Shown piece by piece: positions 7,944-16,257 of a DNA stretch of 41,280 nt. The notes under the pieces were generated by a model. The model was not told the DNA's origin, made no database searches, and was given only the letters and a program-made list of their open reading frames with translations. The DNA is from DASPJQ01 sp035299065 (lineage in GTDB: Bacteria > Bacteroidota > Bacteroidia > Flavobacteriales_D > UBA2798): assembly GCA_035299065.1 (NCBI GenBank), contig DATGXI010000111.1:1-41280 (forward strand), written 5' to 3'. The stretch's first letter is position 1. Each line of letters opens with the position of its first letter. The position numbers and the translations under genes are program-made.

Positions 7944-9245
7944 ATGAAGAGTCAACCTTGCGAGAATGTTCAAAAACCCGCGAATGCCCCAAAGAAACGT
8001 GCCGTTTTGGCCTTTCGCATGGGTTTGGTTGCCATTTTAGGTTTATTTAACGTTCCCTCAAAAGCAGCTACTCCCGATTCACTGGGAGTTCGCACCATTA
8101 TTATTGACCCGGGCCATGGCGGAAAAGATCCCGGATGTTTAGGCACGCATTCGCACGAGGCCGATGTGGCTTTGGCCATTTCACTCAAGTTTGGAAAAAT
8201 GTTGAAGGACAAGTACGGAAGTGCCATCAAGGTTATATACACCCGCACGACCGATGAATTTGTGGGATTGCAGGAACGCGCCAACATGGCCAATAAGTAC
8301 AAAGGTGATTTGTTTGTGTGTATTCATGCCAATGCCAGTGCCAATAAAGAGTCAAAAGGATCGGAAGTTTATGCATTGGGACTACACCGCAGCGACTCTC
8401 AGTTAAAAGTGGCTGATCGGGAAAACTCATCGGTGTTAATGGAAGAAAACCATAAGTCAAAGTATGCCGATTTTGATTTGAATGATCCTGACAGGTACAT
8501 TATCATTAATGCATTGGCAAGTACCTATCTTGATAACAGCTTGAATTTTGCTGAAAAAATTTCGAAGAACTTTAAAACTACTCCTAAGTTGGTTGACCGT
8601 GGTGTAAAGCAAGCCGGATTCCTGGTGTTGCACCAGGTTAATATGCCCAGTGTATTGATTGAAACAGGCTTTTTAACCAATAAGGACGAAGAAGAAATAC
8701 TGAATGATGCAAAAAGCCAGGAAGACATAGCCAAAGCTATTTTTGATGCATTTGTTGATTACAAATCAGAGGTTGAAAACATCAATGATATTGTGACCGG
8801 TAAAGAAGATAAAACCATCAACAAAGACCAGGTTTCGGAAAAAGACAAGGATAAAAATATTGACAAGGACAAGAATCTGAGCGGTACTAATATTGTCAAT
8901 AATGTAGCTGTAAACGAAAAGGATAAGGATAAAAACAAGGAGAACACTATCATTGAAAAAGACAAAACTCCTGTTGATAACGCCATTTATTTTATGGTAC
9001 AAATTACAGCCTCAACCAAGCAAATTGAATGTAATTCAGCTAATTTCAGAGGGTTAGACATTATCCTTGAACATCCGGGAAAAGGTATTTATCGTTACAC
9101 TTACGGAAAAAGTCCTAATTTTGAGGAAGCGAAAAAATTGCTTTCCAATGCACGCGATAAAGGATATAAAGATGCCTTTATTGTGGCTTACCAAAACGGT
9201 GAGCGCATTGAGATAAACAAAGCAATTGGTTTGGCCAAACAATAA
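7944..9245 (+). CDS. N-acetylmuramoyl-L-alanine amidase with SPOR-like tail
   Basis: The protein has 433 residues and cuts the amide bond between MurNAc and the stem peptide of peptidoglycan, acting in the periplasm during cell separation. After a hydrophobic N-terminal segment (about 22-42) comes an Amidase_3 domain (about 50-272). The Zn/catalytic residues are visible: His58 (DPGHGG), Glu72 (SHEADV), His128 (IHANA) and Glu240 (IETGF). Residues 285-342 are a highly charged linker of KDKDKN-type repeats. The C-terminal 85 residues (YFMVQITASTKQ ... GKSPNFEEAKKLLSNARDKGYKDAFIVAY) resemble a SPOR domain, which would target denuded septal glycan. The MlaD gene follows after 11 bases, so the two are co-transcribed. 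Confidence 0.92.
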   Translation: MKSQPCENVQKPANAPKKRAVLAFRMGLVAILGLFNVPSKAATPDSLGVRTIIIDPGHGGKDPGCLGTHSHEADVALAISLKFGKMLKDKYGSAIKVIYTRTTDEFVGLQERANMANKYKGDLFVCIHANASANKESKGSEVYALGLHRSDSQLKVADRENSSVLMEENHKSKYADFDLNDPDRYIIINALASTYLDNSLNFAEKISKNFKTTPKLVDRGVKQAGFLVLHQVNMPSVLIETGFLTNKDEEEILNDAKSQEDIAKAIFDAFVDYKSEVENINDIVTGKEDKTINKDQVSEKDKDKNIDKDKNLSGTNIVNNVAVNEKDKDKNKENTIIEKDKTPVDNAIYFMVQITASTKQIECNSANFRGLDIILEHPGKGIYRYTYGKSPNFEEAKKLLSNARDKGYKDAFIVAYQNGERIEINKAIGLAKQ

Positions 9246-9256
9246 ATTAAGGATTA

Positions 9257-10282
9257 GTGAAATTTCAGAAAGAAATTAAAATCGGTGTTACCGTAGTTGC
9301 CGCAGTTGCCTGTTTGCTTATTGGTGTATTCTATTTAAAAGGAATCAATGTTTTTGGCAGCAATCGTACTTTTTATACCACTTATAAAAACGTTGCCGGG
9401 CTTGTGCCTGCATCACCTGTATTTGTAAAAGGTGTTAAGGTTGGCCAGGTTGCTTCCATTTCATTTGATACAAAAAAAGATGAAGTTGTTGTTGAGCTGG
9501 TGATTGATTATCCAAGTTTGCAAATTCCAAAAGACTCGAAAGCCATTTTCTCCTCTGCTGATTTCTTTACCAAGTCAGTTGATATTGTGGTAGGCGACAG
9601 CATTGTATTTTACAAAGAAGGTGACACCATACGCTCTGAAAAGCCTTTGTCACTGCAGGAAAACGTAAGCGTTGAGCTAATGCCCCTGAAGAAAAAAACA
9701 CAGGAACTTATTGGAAGCATTGACTCAATGGTATCTATCATAACCGGTGTGTTGGGTGAAAATACAGGGGAACTGGATGAAAGTTTTAAATCAGTAAGGC
9801 GTGCCATTTTAAAGTTCGAGAATACAGCCATTAACCTTGATGAACTGATTGCTGTGGAACGTCACCGCATTTCAAGCATTATGGGTAAGGTTGACAACAT
9901 TGCCGGCACCATTTCAAGCAATACACCAAAAATAAACGACATTATTGGCAACATGCAAAAGTTGAGTACAACTATGGCCAATGCCGACTTAACCGGCATG
10001 ATCAACAAGGCGCAGGAAACCATGAACCAAATTTCGCAAATCACCACCAAGATCAATAATGGTGAAGGTACAATGGGTGCTTTAATTAAAAGCGACAGCT
10101 TATACAATGAATTGAATGCAACCAATGAACAAATACAACGGTTGGTTGAAAATTTAAAAGAACACCCGAACCGTTATGTTCACTTCTCGATATTTGGCAG
10201 GCGTGAAAAAGGATTAAAACTGGATCCGAAAGACGAAAAGAAACTGAAACAGGTTTTGGACGATACGAAGCTTAAAAACTAA
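9257..10282 (+). CDS. MlaD/MCE family lipid-transport protein
   Basis: The protein has 341 residues. A single N-terminal membrane span (KIGVTVVAAVACLLIGVFYL) is followed by one MCE domain (about 35-115, including NVAGLVPASPVFVKGVKVGQV). A long helical region rich in Asn/Thr/Ile/Met follows, expected to form a coiled-coil tube. MCE proteins are periplasmic hexamers that shuttle phospholipids between membranes with an MlaEF-type ABC transporter. No permease or ATPase gene is in this window, so the transporter partners must lie elsewhere. The start is GTG at 9257, preceded by AAGG as a weak Shine-Dalgarno sequence. It is sandwiched between the amidase gene and the FeS gene with gaps of 11 and 2 bases. 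Confidence 0.88.
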   Translation: MKFQKEIKIGVTVVAAVACLLIGVFYLKGINVFGSNRTFYTTYKNVAGLVPASPVFVKGVKVGQVASISFDTKKDEVVVELVIDYPSLQIPKDSKAIFSSADFFTKSVDIVVGDSIVFYKEGDTIRSEKPLSLQENVSVELMPLKKKTQELIGSIDSMVSIITGVLGENTGELDESFKSVRRAILKFENTAINLDELIAVERHRISSIMGKVDNIAGTISSNTPKINDIIGNMQKLSTTMANADLTGMINKAQETMNQISQITTKINNGEGTMGALIKSDSLYNELNATNEQIQRLVENLKEHPNRYVHFSIFGRREKGLKLDPKDEKKLKQVLDDTKLKN

Positions 10283-10284
10283 GA

Positions 10285-11592
10285 ATGGCAATTAGTAACA
10301 TCATTTTTGCAGTACTGTTATTGGCAGGTATTATCCTGTTCACCATCAAAATCCGCGAAATCATTTTCAACATCCGTTTAGGGCAGGATTTAAACATTAC
10401 CGACAATAAAAAAGAACGTTTCAACACCATGTTGCGTGTTGCGTTTGGTCAAACCAAAATGATGGCGCGTCCCATTGTAGGCATACTTCACTTTTTTGTG
10501 TATGCAGGATTCATTATCATCAATATTGAAGTTTTAGAAATTATAATTGATGGTTTGGCAGGCACGCACCGCGTATTGTCATTCATGGGTCCGTTTTACA
10601 ATTTCCTGATTGCATCATTTGAGATTTTAGCTGTATTGGTTTTATTGGGTGTAATTGTATTCATGATTCGCAGGGCTGTTTTGCGTATCCCGCGTTTTCA
10701 TTACAGGGAAATGACCAAATGGCCAAAAACCGATGCCATGATTATTTTGATGACCGAGGTTTTTTTAATGAGTGCTTTTTTACTCATGAATGCAACCGAT
10801 AGCATTTTACAGGACCGCGGCATTCACCATTATGTACAGGCTGGATCTTTTCCTGTAAGTTCGCTGCTAAAACCCATGTTTGAAGGCATGAGTACCGATG
10901 CGCTTATAAGCTTTGAGCGCGGCACCTGGTGGTTCCACATCATAGGCATTATGGCATTTTTGAACTACCTGCCCTATTCAAAACACTTACACATTGTACT
11001 GGCTTTTCCAAACACGTATTATTCAAATTTAAAACCAAAAGGGCAGTTTACAAATAACCCGCAGGTAACAAACGAAGTTAAATTGATGATGGACCCAACA
11101 GCGCAGGTACCTGTTGCAGATGGACCTCCAAAACGTTTTGGTGCAAAAGAAGTAACTGACCTTACCTGGAAAAATTTAATGGATGCTTATAGCTGTACCG
11201 AGTGCGGAAGGTGCTCATCAGCCTGCCCTGCCAACCAAACCGGTAAATTATTATCGCCACGCAAAATCATGATGGATACGCGTGACCGCATGGAAGAACT
11301 TGGCAAAAACATTAAAAAGCATGGCAAGGACCACAACGATGGTAAATCGCTATTAGGAAACTATATTACGGAAGAAGAATTGTGGGCATGTACATCGTGT
11401 AATGCCTGTGTGCAGGAATGCCCGGTAAACATTGATCCGTTAAACATCATTATGGAAATGCGCAGGTATTTGGTGATGGAAGAAGCAAAAAATCCGGCTG
11501 CATTAAGCGGTATGATGACCAATATTGAGAACAACGGTGCCCCATGGCAGTTTAGTCCCAGTGACAGGTTGAACTGGAAGGATGAAGCTTAA
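10285..11592 (+). CDS. Membrane-bound (Fe-S)-binding protein, HdrC/GlpC-like
   Basis: The protein has 435 residues. The N-terminal two thirds carry several hydrophobic spans (for example SNIIFAVLLLAGIILFTIKI and ASFEILAVLVLLGVIVFMI) like the membrane anchor of respiratory reductases. The C-terminal part holds two ferredoxin-type 4Fe-4S motifs, Cys304/307/310/314 (CTECGRCSSACP) and Cys369/372/375/379 (CTSCNACVQECP). It probably carries electrons between the quinone pool and a cytoplasmic partner. In related phyla members I recall a second soluble FeS gene with CCG (cysteine-rich) domains directly downstream. Here the next 353 bases hold only repeats, so the partner is missing from this site. 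The gap to mlaD is 2 bases, so it belongs to the amidase transcript. Confidence 0.85.
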   Translation: MAISNIIFAVLLLAGIILFTIKIREIIFNIRLGQDLNITDNKKERFNTMLRVAFGQTKMMARPIVGILHFFVYAGFIIINIEVLEIIIDGLAGTHRVLSFMGPFYNFLIASFEILAVLVLLGVIVFMIRRAVLRIPRFHYREMTKWPKTDAMIILMTEVFLMSAFLLMNATDSILQDRGIHHYVQAGSFPVSSLLKPMFEGMSTDALISFERGTWWFHIIGIMAFLNYLPYSKHLHIVLAFPNTYYSNLKPKGQFTNNPQVTNEVKLMMDPTAQVPVADGPPKRFGAKEVTDLTWKNLMDAYSCTECGRCSSACPANQTGKLLSPRKIMMDTRDRMEELGKNIKKHGKDHNDGKSLLGNYITEEELWACTSCNACVQECPVNIDPLNIIMEMRRYLVMEEAKNPAALSGMMTNIENNGAPWQFSPSDRLNWKDEA

Positions 11593-11720
11593 TCTGGTTT
11601 TCTTTCCCATAACGTTCACCGAAAAATTTACAAGTATATTTTAACGTGTGCCATTTTTTTTTAAGCACAGCCTGACATGGTTTACAAATAACCTGGCATT
11701 ATTTTTTACCTGGTGAGGCT

Positions 11721-11877
11721 TGCGGTAAATTCCATTCTCTGCTTCCTCTGGTTAATCTCTGCTTCCTCTGTGGTTAAAAACAAGTGTAATAACATCCCCT
11801 TTGCGTCCTTTGCGGTAAATTCCCTTCTCTGCTTTCTCTGGTTAAACTCCTTTTCCCTGTGGTTAAATCCCCACCAA
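11721..11877. repeat. Tandem intergenic repeat of CTTTGCG / CTCTGGTTAA words
   Basis: The 353-base gap from 11593 to 11945 has no gene. It holds two near-identical copies of a roughly 34-base unit, 11721-11754 and 11811-11844, 90 bases apart and differing at two positions. Each starts TGCGGTAAATTCC and ends CTCTGGTTAA. Between and after them are related words (CTTCCTCTGTGGTTAA, CCTTTGCGTCC, CCCTGTGGTTAA). The vocabulary is the complement of that at 3833-3915 and 5140-5296. An open frame through this stretch has no protein-like character. Confidence 0.75.
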
Positions 11878-11934
11878 TCACTTTATATGTTCATAACCTT
11901 CATAAGTTTTCATTTACACTGGTTTTTCTACCTG

Positions 11935-11942
11935 TACTTTTG
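11935..11942 (+). promoter_or_regulatory. Bacteroidota -7 box (TACTTTTG) before the HAD gene
   Basis: TACTTTTG matches TAnnTTTG perfectly and ends 3 bases before the ATG at 11946, predicting a leaderless mRNA. It also argues for the 11946 start rather than an upstream in-frame ATG at 11859 inside the repeat region. Confidence 0.55.
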
Positions 11943-11945
11943 ATC

Positions 11946-12365
11946 ATGAAAAATCCAAAGCTAATTGAACTTGAACAAAACGGACAAAAACTAAGTCCGG
12001 TTTTACCCAACGAAATCAAGAATTATTTAATTGACATTGACGGCACCATTTGTGACGATATTCCCAATGAAGAACCGTGGCGTATGAACGATGCGAAAGT
12101 GTACCCTGATGCGCTTGCCCGCCTTAATAAATGGTTTGATGAAGGACACATCATTACATTTTTCACCTCGCGTACCGAAGAGCACCGTGAAGTAACCGAA
12201 TCATGGCTATACAGGCACGGATTTAAATTTCACGGTATGGTAATGGGTAAACCACGCGGTGGAAATTATCACTGGATTGACAATCACCTGGTGAGGGCTA
12301 CACGGTACGAAGGAAATTTTTCGGAGCTCATAGAGAAAGAAACAACCATACAGGTGTTTGAATAA
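11946..12365 (+). CDS. HAD-superfamily phosphatase-like protein
   Basis: The protein has 139 residues. All four HAD motifs can be followed: motif I DIDGT (Asp30, Asp32), motif II in TFFTSRTEEHR (around residues 71-81), the motif III lysine in GKPRGG (Lys102) and motif IV WIDNH (Asp112). There is almost no cap domain. It should be a small cytoplasmic Mg-dependent phosphotransferase or phosphatase. Similar Bacteroidota proteins are sometimes labelled phosphoheptose isomerase, which the motifs do not support. The substrate is unknown. The start at 11946 is supported by the -7 box just ahead of it. It is a single gene, with repeats before it and a hairpin after it. Confidence 0.8.
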   Translation: MKNPKLIELEQNGQKLSPVLPNEIKNYLIDIDGTICDDIPNEEPWRMNDAKVYPDALARLNKWFDEGHIITFFTSRTEEHREVTESWLYRHGFKFHGMVMGKPRGGNYHWIDNHLVRATRYEGNFSELIEKETTIQVFE

Positions 12366-12383
12366 CGCATTTTTTAGTTAAGG

Positions 12384-12416
12384 ATTCAGGTCCTGTTCAT
12401 GGCCTGAATTCGTTTT
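12384..12416 (+). terminator. Probable terminator after the HAD gene
   Basis: ATTCAGGTC (12384-12392) pairs with GGCCTGAAT (12401-12409), including one T-G pair, across an 8-base loop, and is followed by TCGTTTT. It is 18 bases after the HAD stop codon. The tail is short, so confidence is moderate. Confidence 0.5.
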
Positions 12417-12537
12417 AATCAGCCTTATTTCTCAAATTGAAATAAACGTATAAAACACGTAATACGATAACCACGTAAAGCTTCGGTAATTATAGGAGTG
12501 GCACTGTTTTGGCATTTTTTTCTGTAAAGTTTAAAAA

Positions 12538-12948
12538 ATGATTACCCAACTAAAAACAGTACCTGCCAACGTGGTTGCTTTTAAAGCTACCGGAAGGGTT
12601 ACTAAACAAAATTTTGAAAACGTGATATTACCAGCGGTTAATGAACTTGTGCAACGCACCGGTGAATTAAATTACATGTTGATTCTTGATACACCGCTTA
12701 AAAACTTTACACTTGGAGCCTGGTGGCAGGACGCTTTAATGGGCATTAAACAATTCACCAAATGGAACCGTGTAGCCATTGTAAGTGAATCAGAATCGCT
12801 TAATAAATTTACCCGTATTTTTGGCAAGCTTGCTCCGGGTGAATTTAAGGGATTCACTCATGCAGAAATTGACACCGCCATTCATTGGTTAAGCACGGGC
12901 CAAAAAACATTGAGCCAGGAAGAGATTAAAGCCGGTAAGGTGGTTTAA
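12538..12948 (+). CDS. SpoIIAA-like (STAS-fold) protein
   Basis: The protein has 136 residues and matches the SpoIIAA-like family (DUF3478). It has an N-terminal strand VVAFKATGRVTKQNFENVILPAV, a central LNYMLILDTPLKNFTLGAWWQD, KWNRVAIVSESESLNKFTRIF, and FKGFTHAEIDTAIHWLS at the end. Members have the STAS/Crp-like alpha/beta fold of anti-sigma antagonists but lack a known kinase partner; some bind lipids. It is cytoplasmic with no signal or membrane segment. No partner gene is adjacent. The gene is convergent with the OmpA-family gene 22 bases downstream. The role is not established. Confidence 0.8.
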   Translation: MITQLKTVPANVVAFKATGRVTKQNFENVILPAVNELVQRTGELNYMLILDTPLKNFTLGAWWQDALMGIKQFTKWNRVAIVSESESLNKFTRIFGKLAPGEFKGFTHAEIDTAIHWLSTGQKTLSQEEIKAGKVV

Positions 12949-12970
12949 TCACAGGTAGTAAGCAGTGGTA

Positions 12971-14170
12971 TTAGCGATAAAACAACTCAATCACCACTTT
13001 CCTGTCTTTTACATTTCCTTTGGCATTGGTTACCTCATTCATTTCAGCTTCAAAATTGCCGTGCGGTTTTGGAATAACGGGAATACCTTTTGCATCAAAA
13101 TATTTTTTTACCACTTCAATGCGTTTTACCGAAAGTTCCATGGCGCCTTTACTTCCACCAGCTGCATCTGAATGCCCGTGAAGGGTTACGCCTATAATAT
13201 TTTTTGTCTCATTCACCAAATTCTGCATGGCCATATCACCATTCAAATCCAGGTCAGCTTTACCCAAATCAAAGTAAACCGCTACTTTTTTTGACTTTAC
13301 TCCCGGCAATTCCATGAGTATTTTTAATTGACTTACCGTTCCTGCCGGTAACCCGTATGCTGAATTGTATTGGGTTGTTGCCTGGTTAGCCAAATCTTTT
13401 TCTTTCCACTTGAGCAAAATACCGCTGTCGTGGTACGGAGTACCGGTTTCGTCAGGTACCATCCAGGTACAACCGTGCAATAAAGGCCAGTTGCCAATGT
13501 ATAGCTCATCTGGCTTTTTCCCGCCAATTACAGGGCGGCATTCGCCAACACTTGCTTTTGCATTGGCCGTGTCCTTATACACCTGTATAGCATTTGGAAT
13601 TTGAGCGGGCAGTAATTTTTGCGCTGTGGTAAATTTCTTTTTCCCCACACCAATTACAGCAGCATCATTATCTTCAATCATGGTATCGTATAAAATAATG
13701 GCGCCTACCTTTGCGTTAGCACCCGATGCGTTAGTTACGTCAATGCTGGTTTGGTAATACTGTGCAAACTTATTCTTGTCCACAATCTCCTTCATGTCCT
13801 TATCAATAGGCGTAAGGGTTTGTTTAATGGTGTATTTTTTGTATTGGTATTCAGTAACGGCTTTCAGGGTATACGCGCCTTCAAGTATGGTTTTTCCTTT
13901 TAAATAATGAACGCCTTTGCGTTTAACCAGCCATGGTGAATTGGTTAAAATAATGGTATCAATTTTAACCACAAAGTGCGATGTTGACAGCGGTACAGGA
14001 TATCCGTACATCAATCGCTTGTCACCATTTCCCAGGGTAAATCGGCCATCATTTTCTTCAAGCACTACTGATGCGTTGGTTCCTGCAACTTTGTCTTTGG
14101 TTTGCGCCAGTAAACTGGTAGTAAATACAAAAAAGGTAAGCGCTGTCAGGCTAATTGAAAAGGGTTTCAT
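12971..14170 (-). CDS. Secreted OmpA-family (peptidoglycan-binding) protein
   Basis: The protein has 399 residues with a signal peptide (MKPFSISLTALTFFVFTTSLLAQ). A roughly 250-residue beta-rich periplasmic domain follows, which I do not recognise. An OmpA C-terminal domain starts near residue 296 (VAVYFDLGKADLDLNGDMAM). The peptidoglycan-binding signatures are present: GHSDAAG, the LSVKRIEVVKKYF helix and KDRKVVIELF at the end. It should tether the outer membrane or a periplasmic complex to peptidoglycan. I chose the ATG at 14170. An upstream in-frame ATG (14221) would add 17 residues ahead of the signal peptide, and a perfect TATTTTTG box lies only 16 bases before 14170, inside that extension. 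Confidence 0.82.
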   Translation of the reverse strand: MKPFSISLTALTFFVFTTSLLAQTKDKVAGTNASVVLEENDGRFTLGNGDKRLMYGYPVPLSTSHFVVKIDTIILTNSPWLVKRKGVHYLKGKTILEGAYTLKAVTEYQYKKYTIKQTLTPIDKDMKEIVDKNKFAQYYQTSIDVTNASGANAKVGAIILYDTMIEDNDAAVIGVGKKKFTTAQKLLPAQIPNAIQVYKDTANAKASVGECRPVIGGKKPDELYIGNWPLLHGCTWMVPDETGTPYHDSGILLKWKEKDLANQATTQYNSAYGLPAGTVSQLKILMELPGVKSKKVAVYFDLGKADLDLNGDMAMQNLVNETKNIIGVTLHGHSDAAGGSKGAMELSVKRIEVVKKYFDAKGIPVIPKPHGNFEAEMNEVTNAKGNVKDRKVVIELFYR

Positions 14171-14186
14171 ACAGATTGGTTTTCTG

Positions 14187-14215
14187 CAAAAATACATTGC
14201 TGCAGGGCAATTCAA
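14187..14215 (-). promoter_or_regulatory. Bacteroidota promoter before the OmpA-family gene
   Basis: On the minus strand a TTG (14215-14213) is followed after 18 bases by TATTTTTG (14194-14187), a full TAnnTTTG match. It is 16 bases ahead of the ATG at 14170, so the leader would be about 10 bases. This fixes the gene start. Confidence 0.6.
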
Positions 14216-14303
14216 TTTCACGCGAAGATTAACTTATGCGCATGGTTTCAACAAGAAGCGCACTGGTTATTAAGCATTTGTTGAATGTATTCGATGAATA
14301 AAG

Positions 14304-15218
14304 TTAAAAGATGGACTTTCCGGTTTTATCAGTAAGCAACTCCAACGCACGCATGGCTTTTTCTGAATTTCCTTTTTCATTTAATTTCGGGCTCCAGGCA
14401 ACAACACTGTAATATCCGGGATGAACAGCGGCAATTCCACCGCCTACCCCACTTTTTCCGGGCAATCCAACTTTGAATGCAAATTCGCCTGATTCATCGT
14501 AAAATCCGCAGCTCAACATAACCGCATTAATACGTTTCACCTGGCTTTTTGTAAGCGAAATATTGCCTGCTTTAAATTCATTTCCATGGTGCGAATACAC
14601 TAAAAATGCTTTTGCCAGTTGCCGGCAATTCATTTCCAACGAACACTGGTGAAAATAAAAATCCAGCACCGTATCCGGATCATTCTTTAATCGCCCAAAC
14701 GATTTCAAAAAATTAGCCAGCGCATAATTCCGGTAGCCTGTACTTTGTTCTGATGCGGCTACTTTTAAATTAAAATTCACGGTCTTGTCATGGGTTATTT
14801 CACGCACAAATTCTAAAAAATCATTTTTCGGGTCTTTTAATTCACTTACCAAAATATCGGCAACAACCATAGCCCCTGCATTGATAAACGGATTCCTGGG
14901 CACACCTTTTTCGCTTTCCAATTGCACCAGTGAGTTAAACGGGTTTCCTGAAGGTTCAACGCCTACTCCATTCCAAACCTTATCACCAACCAATCCCAGT
15001 GCCATGGTAAGGCTAAATACCTTGGAAATACTTTGCACCGAAAACTTTGTGTCGCAATCGCCTTCAGCATGCTCTTTTCCATCGGCAGTAATTAAACACA
15101 TACCAAATTTTTGAGGGTCTACACTGGCCAGTTCGGGAATGTAAGATGCAACAGCACCCGGAAAATCAACCGGATTTACCTCTTCGTATATTTCCTTTAA
15201 TATTTTATCGTAATGCAT
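14304..15218 (-). CDS. glsA: Glutaminase
   Basis: The protein has 304 residues and converts glutamine to glutamate and ammonia in the cytoplasm. It is a serine-type beta-lactamase-fold enzyme: the catalytic SxxK pair is Ser63/Lys66 (FSVQSISKVFSL). The other family blocks are present: GNPFNSLVQLE, FINAGAMV, EQSTGYRNYALANFLKSFG, CSLEMNCRQLAKAFLVYSHHG and GLPGKSGVGGGIAAVHPG. The length agrees with E. coli YbaS/GlsA1 (310). The ATG at 15218 is preferred. An open frame reaches ATG 15323 but would overlap the neighbouring hydroxylase gene, and a TATATTTG box sits 11 bases before 15218. Confidence 0.95.
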   Translation of the reverse strand: MHYDKILKEIYEEVNPVDFPGAVASYIPELASVDPQKFGMCLITADGKEHAEGDCDTKFSVQSISKVFSLTMALGLVGDKVWNGVGVEPSGNPFNSLVQLESEKGVPRNPFINAGAMVVADILVSELKDPKNDFLEFVREITHDKTVNFNLKVAASEQSTGYRNYALANFLKSFGRLKNDPDTVLDFYFHQCSLEMNCRQLAKAFLVYSHHGNEFKAGNISLTKSQVKRINAVMLSCGFYDESGEFAFKVGLPGKSGVGGGIAAVHPGYYSVVAWSPKLNEKGNSEKAMRALELLTDKTGKSIF

Positions 15219-15229
15219 AGCGCTTTTGC

Positions 15230-15237
15230 CAAATATA
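15230..15237 (-). promoter_or_regulatory. Bacteroidota -7 box (TATATTTG) before glsA
   Basis: On the minus strand TATATTTG matches TAnnTTTG perfectly, 11 bases before the glsA ATG at 15218. A TTTG lies about 15 bases further upstream, slightly short for a -33 element. It lies between the end of the hydroxylase gene and glsA, so glsA has its own promoter. Confidence 0.55.
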
Positions 15238-15279
15238 ACCATTTTACATTGGCAAAACACGCTGTTTAGGTTGTGTCCA

Positions 15280-16224
15280 TTAAAATCCTTTAAAAGTAGT
15301 GCATTCCTGGGTGGAGCCATCATTGCCGTAACTACGCTGCATTTGCGCTTTTTCCATCAATGCTTCCTGCAGTTTACCGGCTACAGTGGGACTTTTAAAT
15401 AACAGAATGCGCCAGGCCCGTATGTTTTTAACCAGGCGCATGGCTTTAAATAAATTCCTGAATGGTTCCATCATGGAATATACCACACCTTGTTTTTCCA
15501 TGGGTTTAGTAATTCCAAATTCCACTTGTTCGGTTTCACGTTGCCAGGTTCCAAACAACTGATCCCATACAATCAAAAATTTTCCATAATTTTTATCCAG
15601 GTACAGTTGATTTTTACCGTGATGCACACGGTGCGCTGAAGGAGTAACAATAAGATATTCTAAAAAGCCCAGCTTACCAACCAATTCAGTATGTATAAAT
15701 AACTGGTAAATACCCTGTATTAAAATAACCAGCATTACATGTTCGGGATCAAATCCCAATAAAGGGAACAGGGAATAAAAAAATATATTGAACAGGGGAA
15801 CAAACAACGATGTACGTAACCCAACTGTTAAATTAAAAAAATTACTTTGGTGATGCACAACATGTGCCTGCCATAATAAGTTTACCCGGTGGCTTAACCG
15901 GTGAAACCAATATTCACTAAAATCAAGCAAAATAAACAGCACTATAAACATGAATGCCCCGCCTTGCTCAAATTCAAATAAACGGATATGATGAAACAGG
16001 TAAATCCAAACAGGCAGTGTAAGTATTGTAAATAAAAAATCACCGGCAAATGAAACTGCGCCTATTGCAACATTGCGCAAAGAATCATGCAGGTTATGGA
16101 TTTTTAATTTTGACATTCGGCCCACCAGCCATTCGCAAAAAATAAAAATCACAAAAATGAGTATAAGGGATTGTTCCCAGGACAGGGACTTTGTCCATGC
16201 CATTAAATTATCAATAAAATTCAT
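15280..16224 (-). CDS. Fatty acid hydroxylase / sterol desaturase family protein
   Basis: The protein has 314 residues and is an integral-membrane di-iron enzyme. The histidine clusters are clear: HRLSHRVNLLWQAHVVHHQS in the middle, then HTELVG and PSAHRVHHGKN near the C-terminal third. Several hydrophobic spans precede and separate them (SLILIFVIFIFCEWLV, GGAFMFIVLFILLDF, MLVILIQGIYQLFIH). Members hydroxylate or desaturate lipids such as fatty acids, sterols, alkylglycerols or carotenoids; the substrate here cannot be read from sequence. The ATG at 16224 gives a sensible N-terminus. The upstream gap contains two dyads that may be regulatory. glsA follows 61 bases downstream on the same strand. 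Confidence 0.88.
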   Translation of the reverse strand: MNFIDNLMAWTKSLSWEQSLILIFVIFIFCEWLVGRMSKLKIHNLHDSLRNVAIGAVSFAGDFLFTILTLPVWIYLFHHIRLFEFEQGGAFMFIVLFILLDFSEYWFHRLSHRVNLLWQAHVVHHQSNFFNLTVGLRTSLFVPLFNIFFYSLFPLLGFDPEHVMLVILIQGIYQLFIHTELVGKLGFLEYLIVTPSAHRVHHGKNQLYLDKNYGKFLIVWDQLFGTWQRETEQVEFGITKPMEKQGVVYSMMEPFRNLFKAMRLVKNIRAWRILLFKSPTVAGKLQEALMEKAQMQRSYGNDGSTQECTTFKGF

Positions 16225-16257
16225 GATGTTTTTTTAGTTTAAGAAATAAAATACCGG

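Noticed and set aside
11859..11945. Earlier start (11859) for the HAD protein
   Set aside because: The extra 29 residues come from repeat DNA, and the -7 box at 11935 lies downstream of that ATG.
14171..14221. Upstream start of the OmpA-family gene at 14221
   Set aside because: It would bury the signal peptide 17 residues in, and the promoter box at 14187-14194 is inside the extension.
15219..15323. Upstream in-frame start for glutaminase at 15323
   Set aside because: It would overlap the hydroxylase gene and add a non-homologous N-terminus; a -7 box lies between it and the normal start at 15218.
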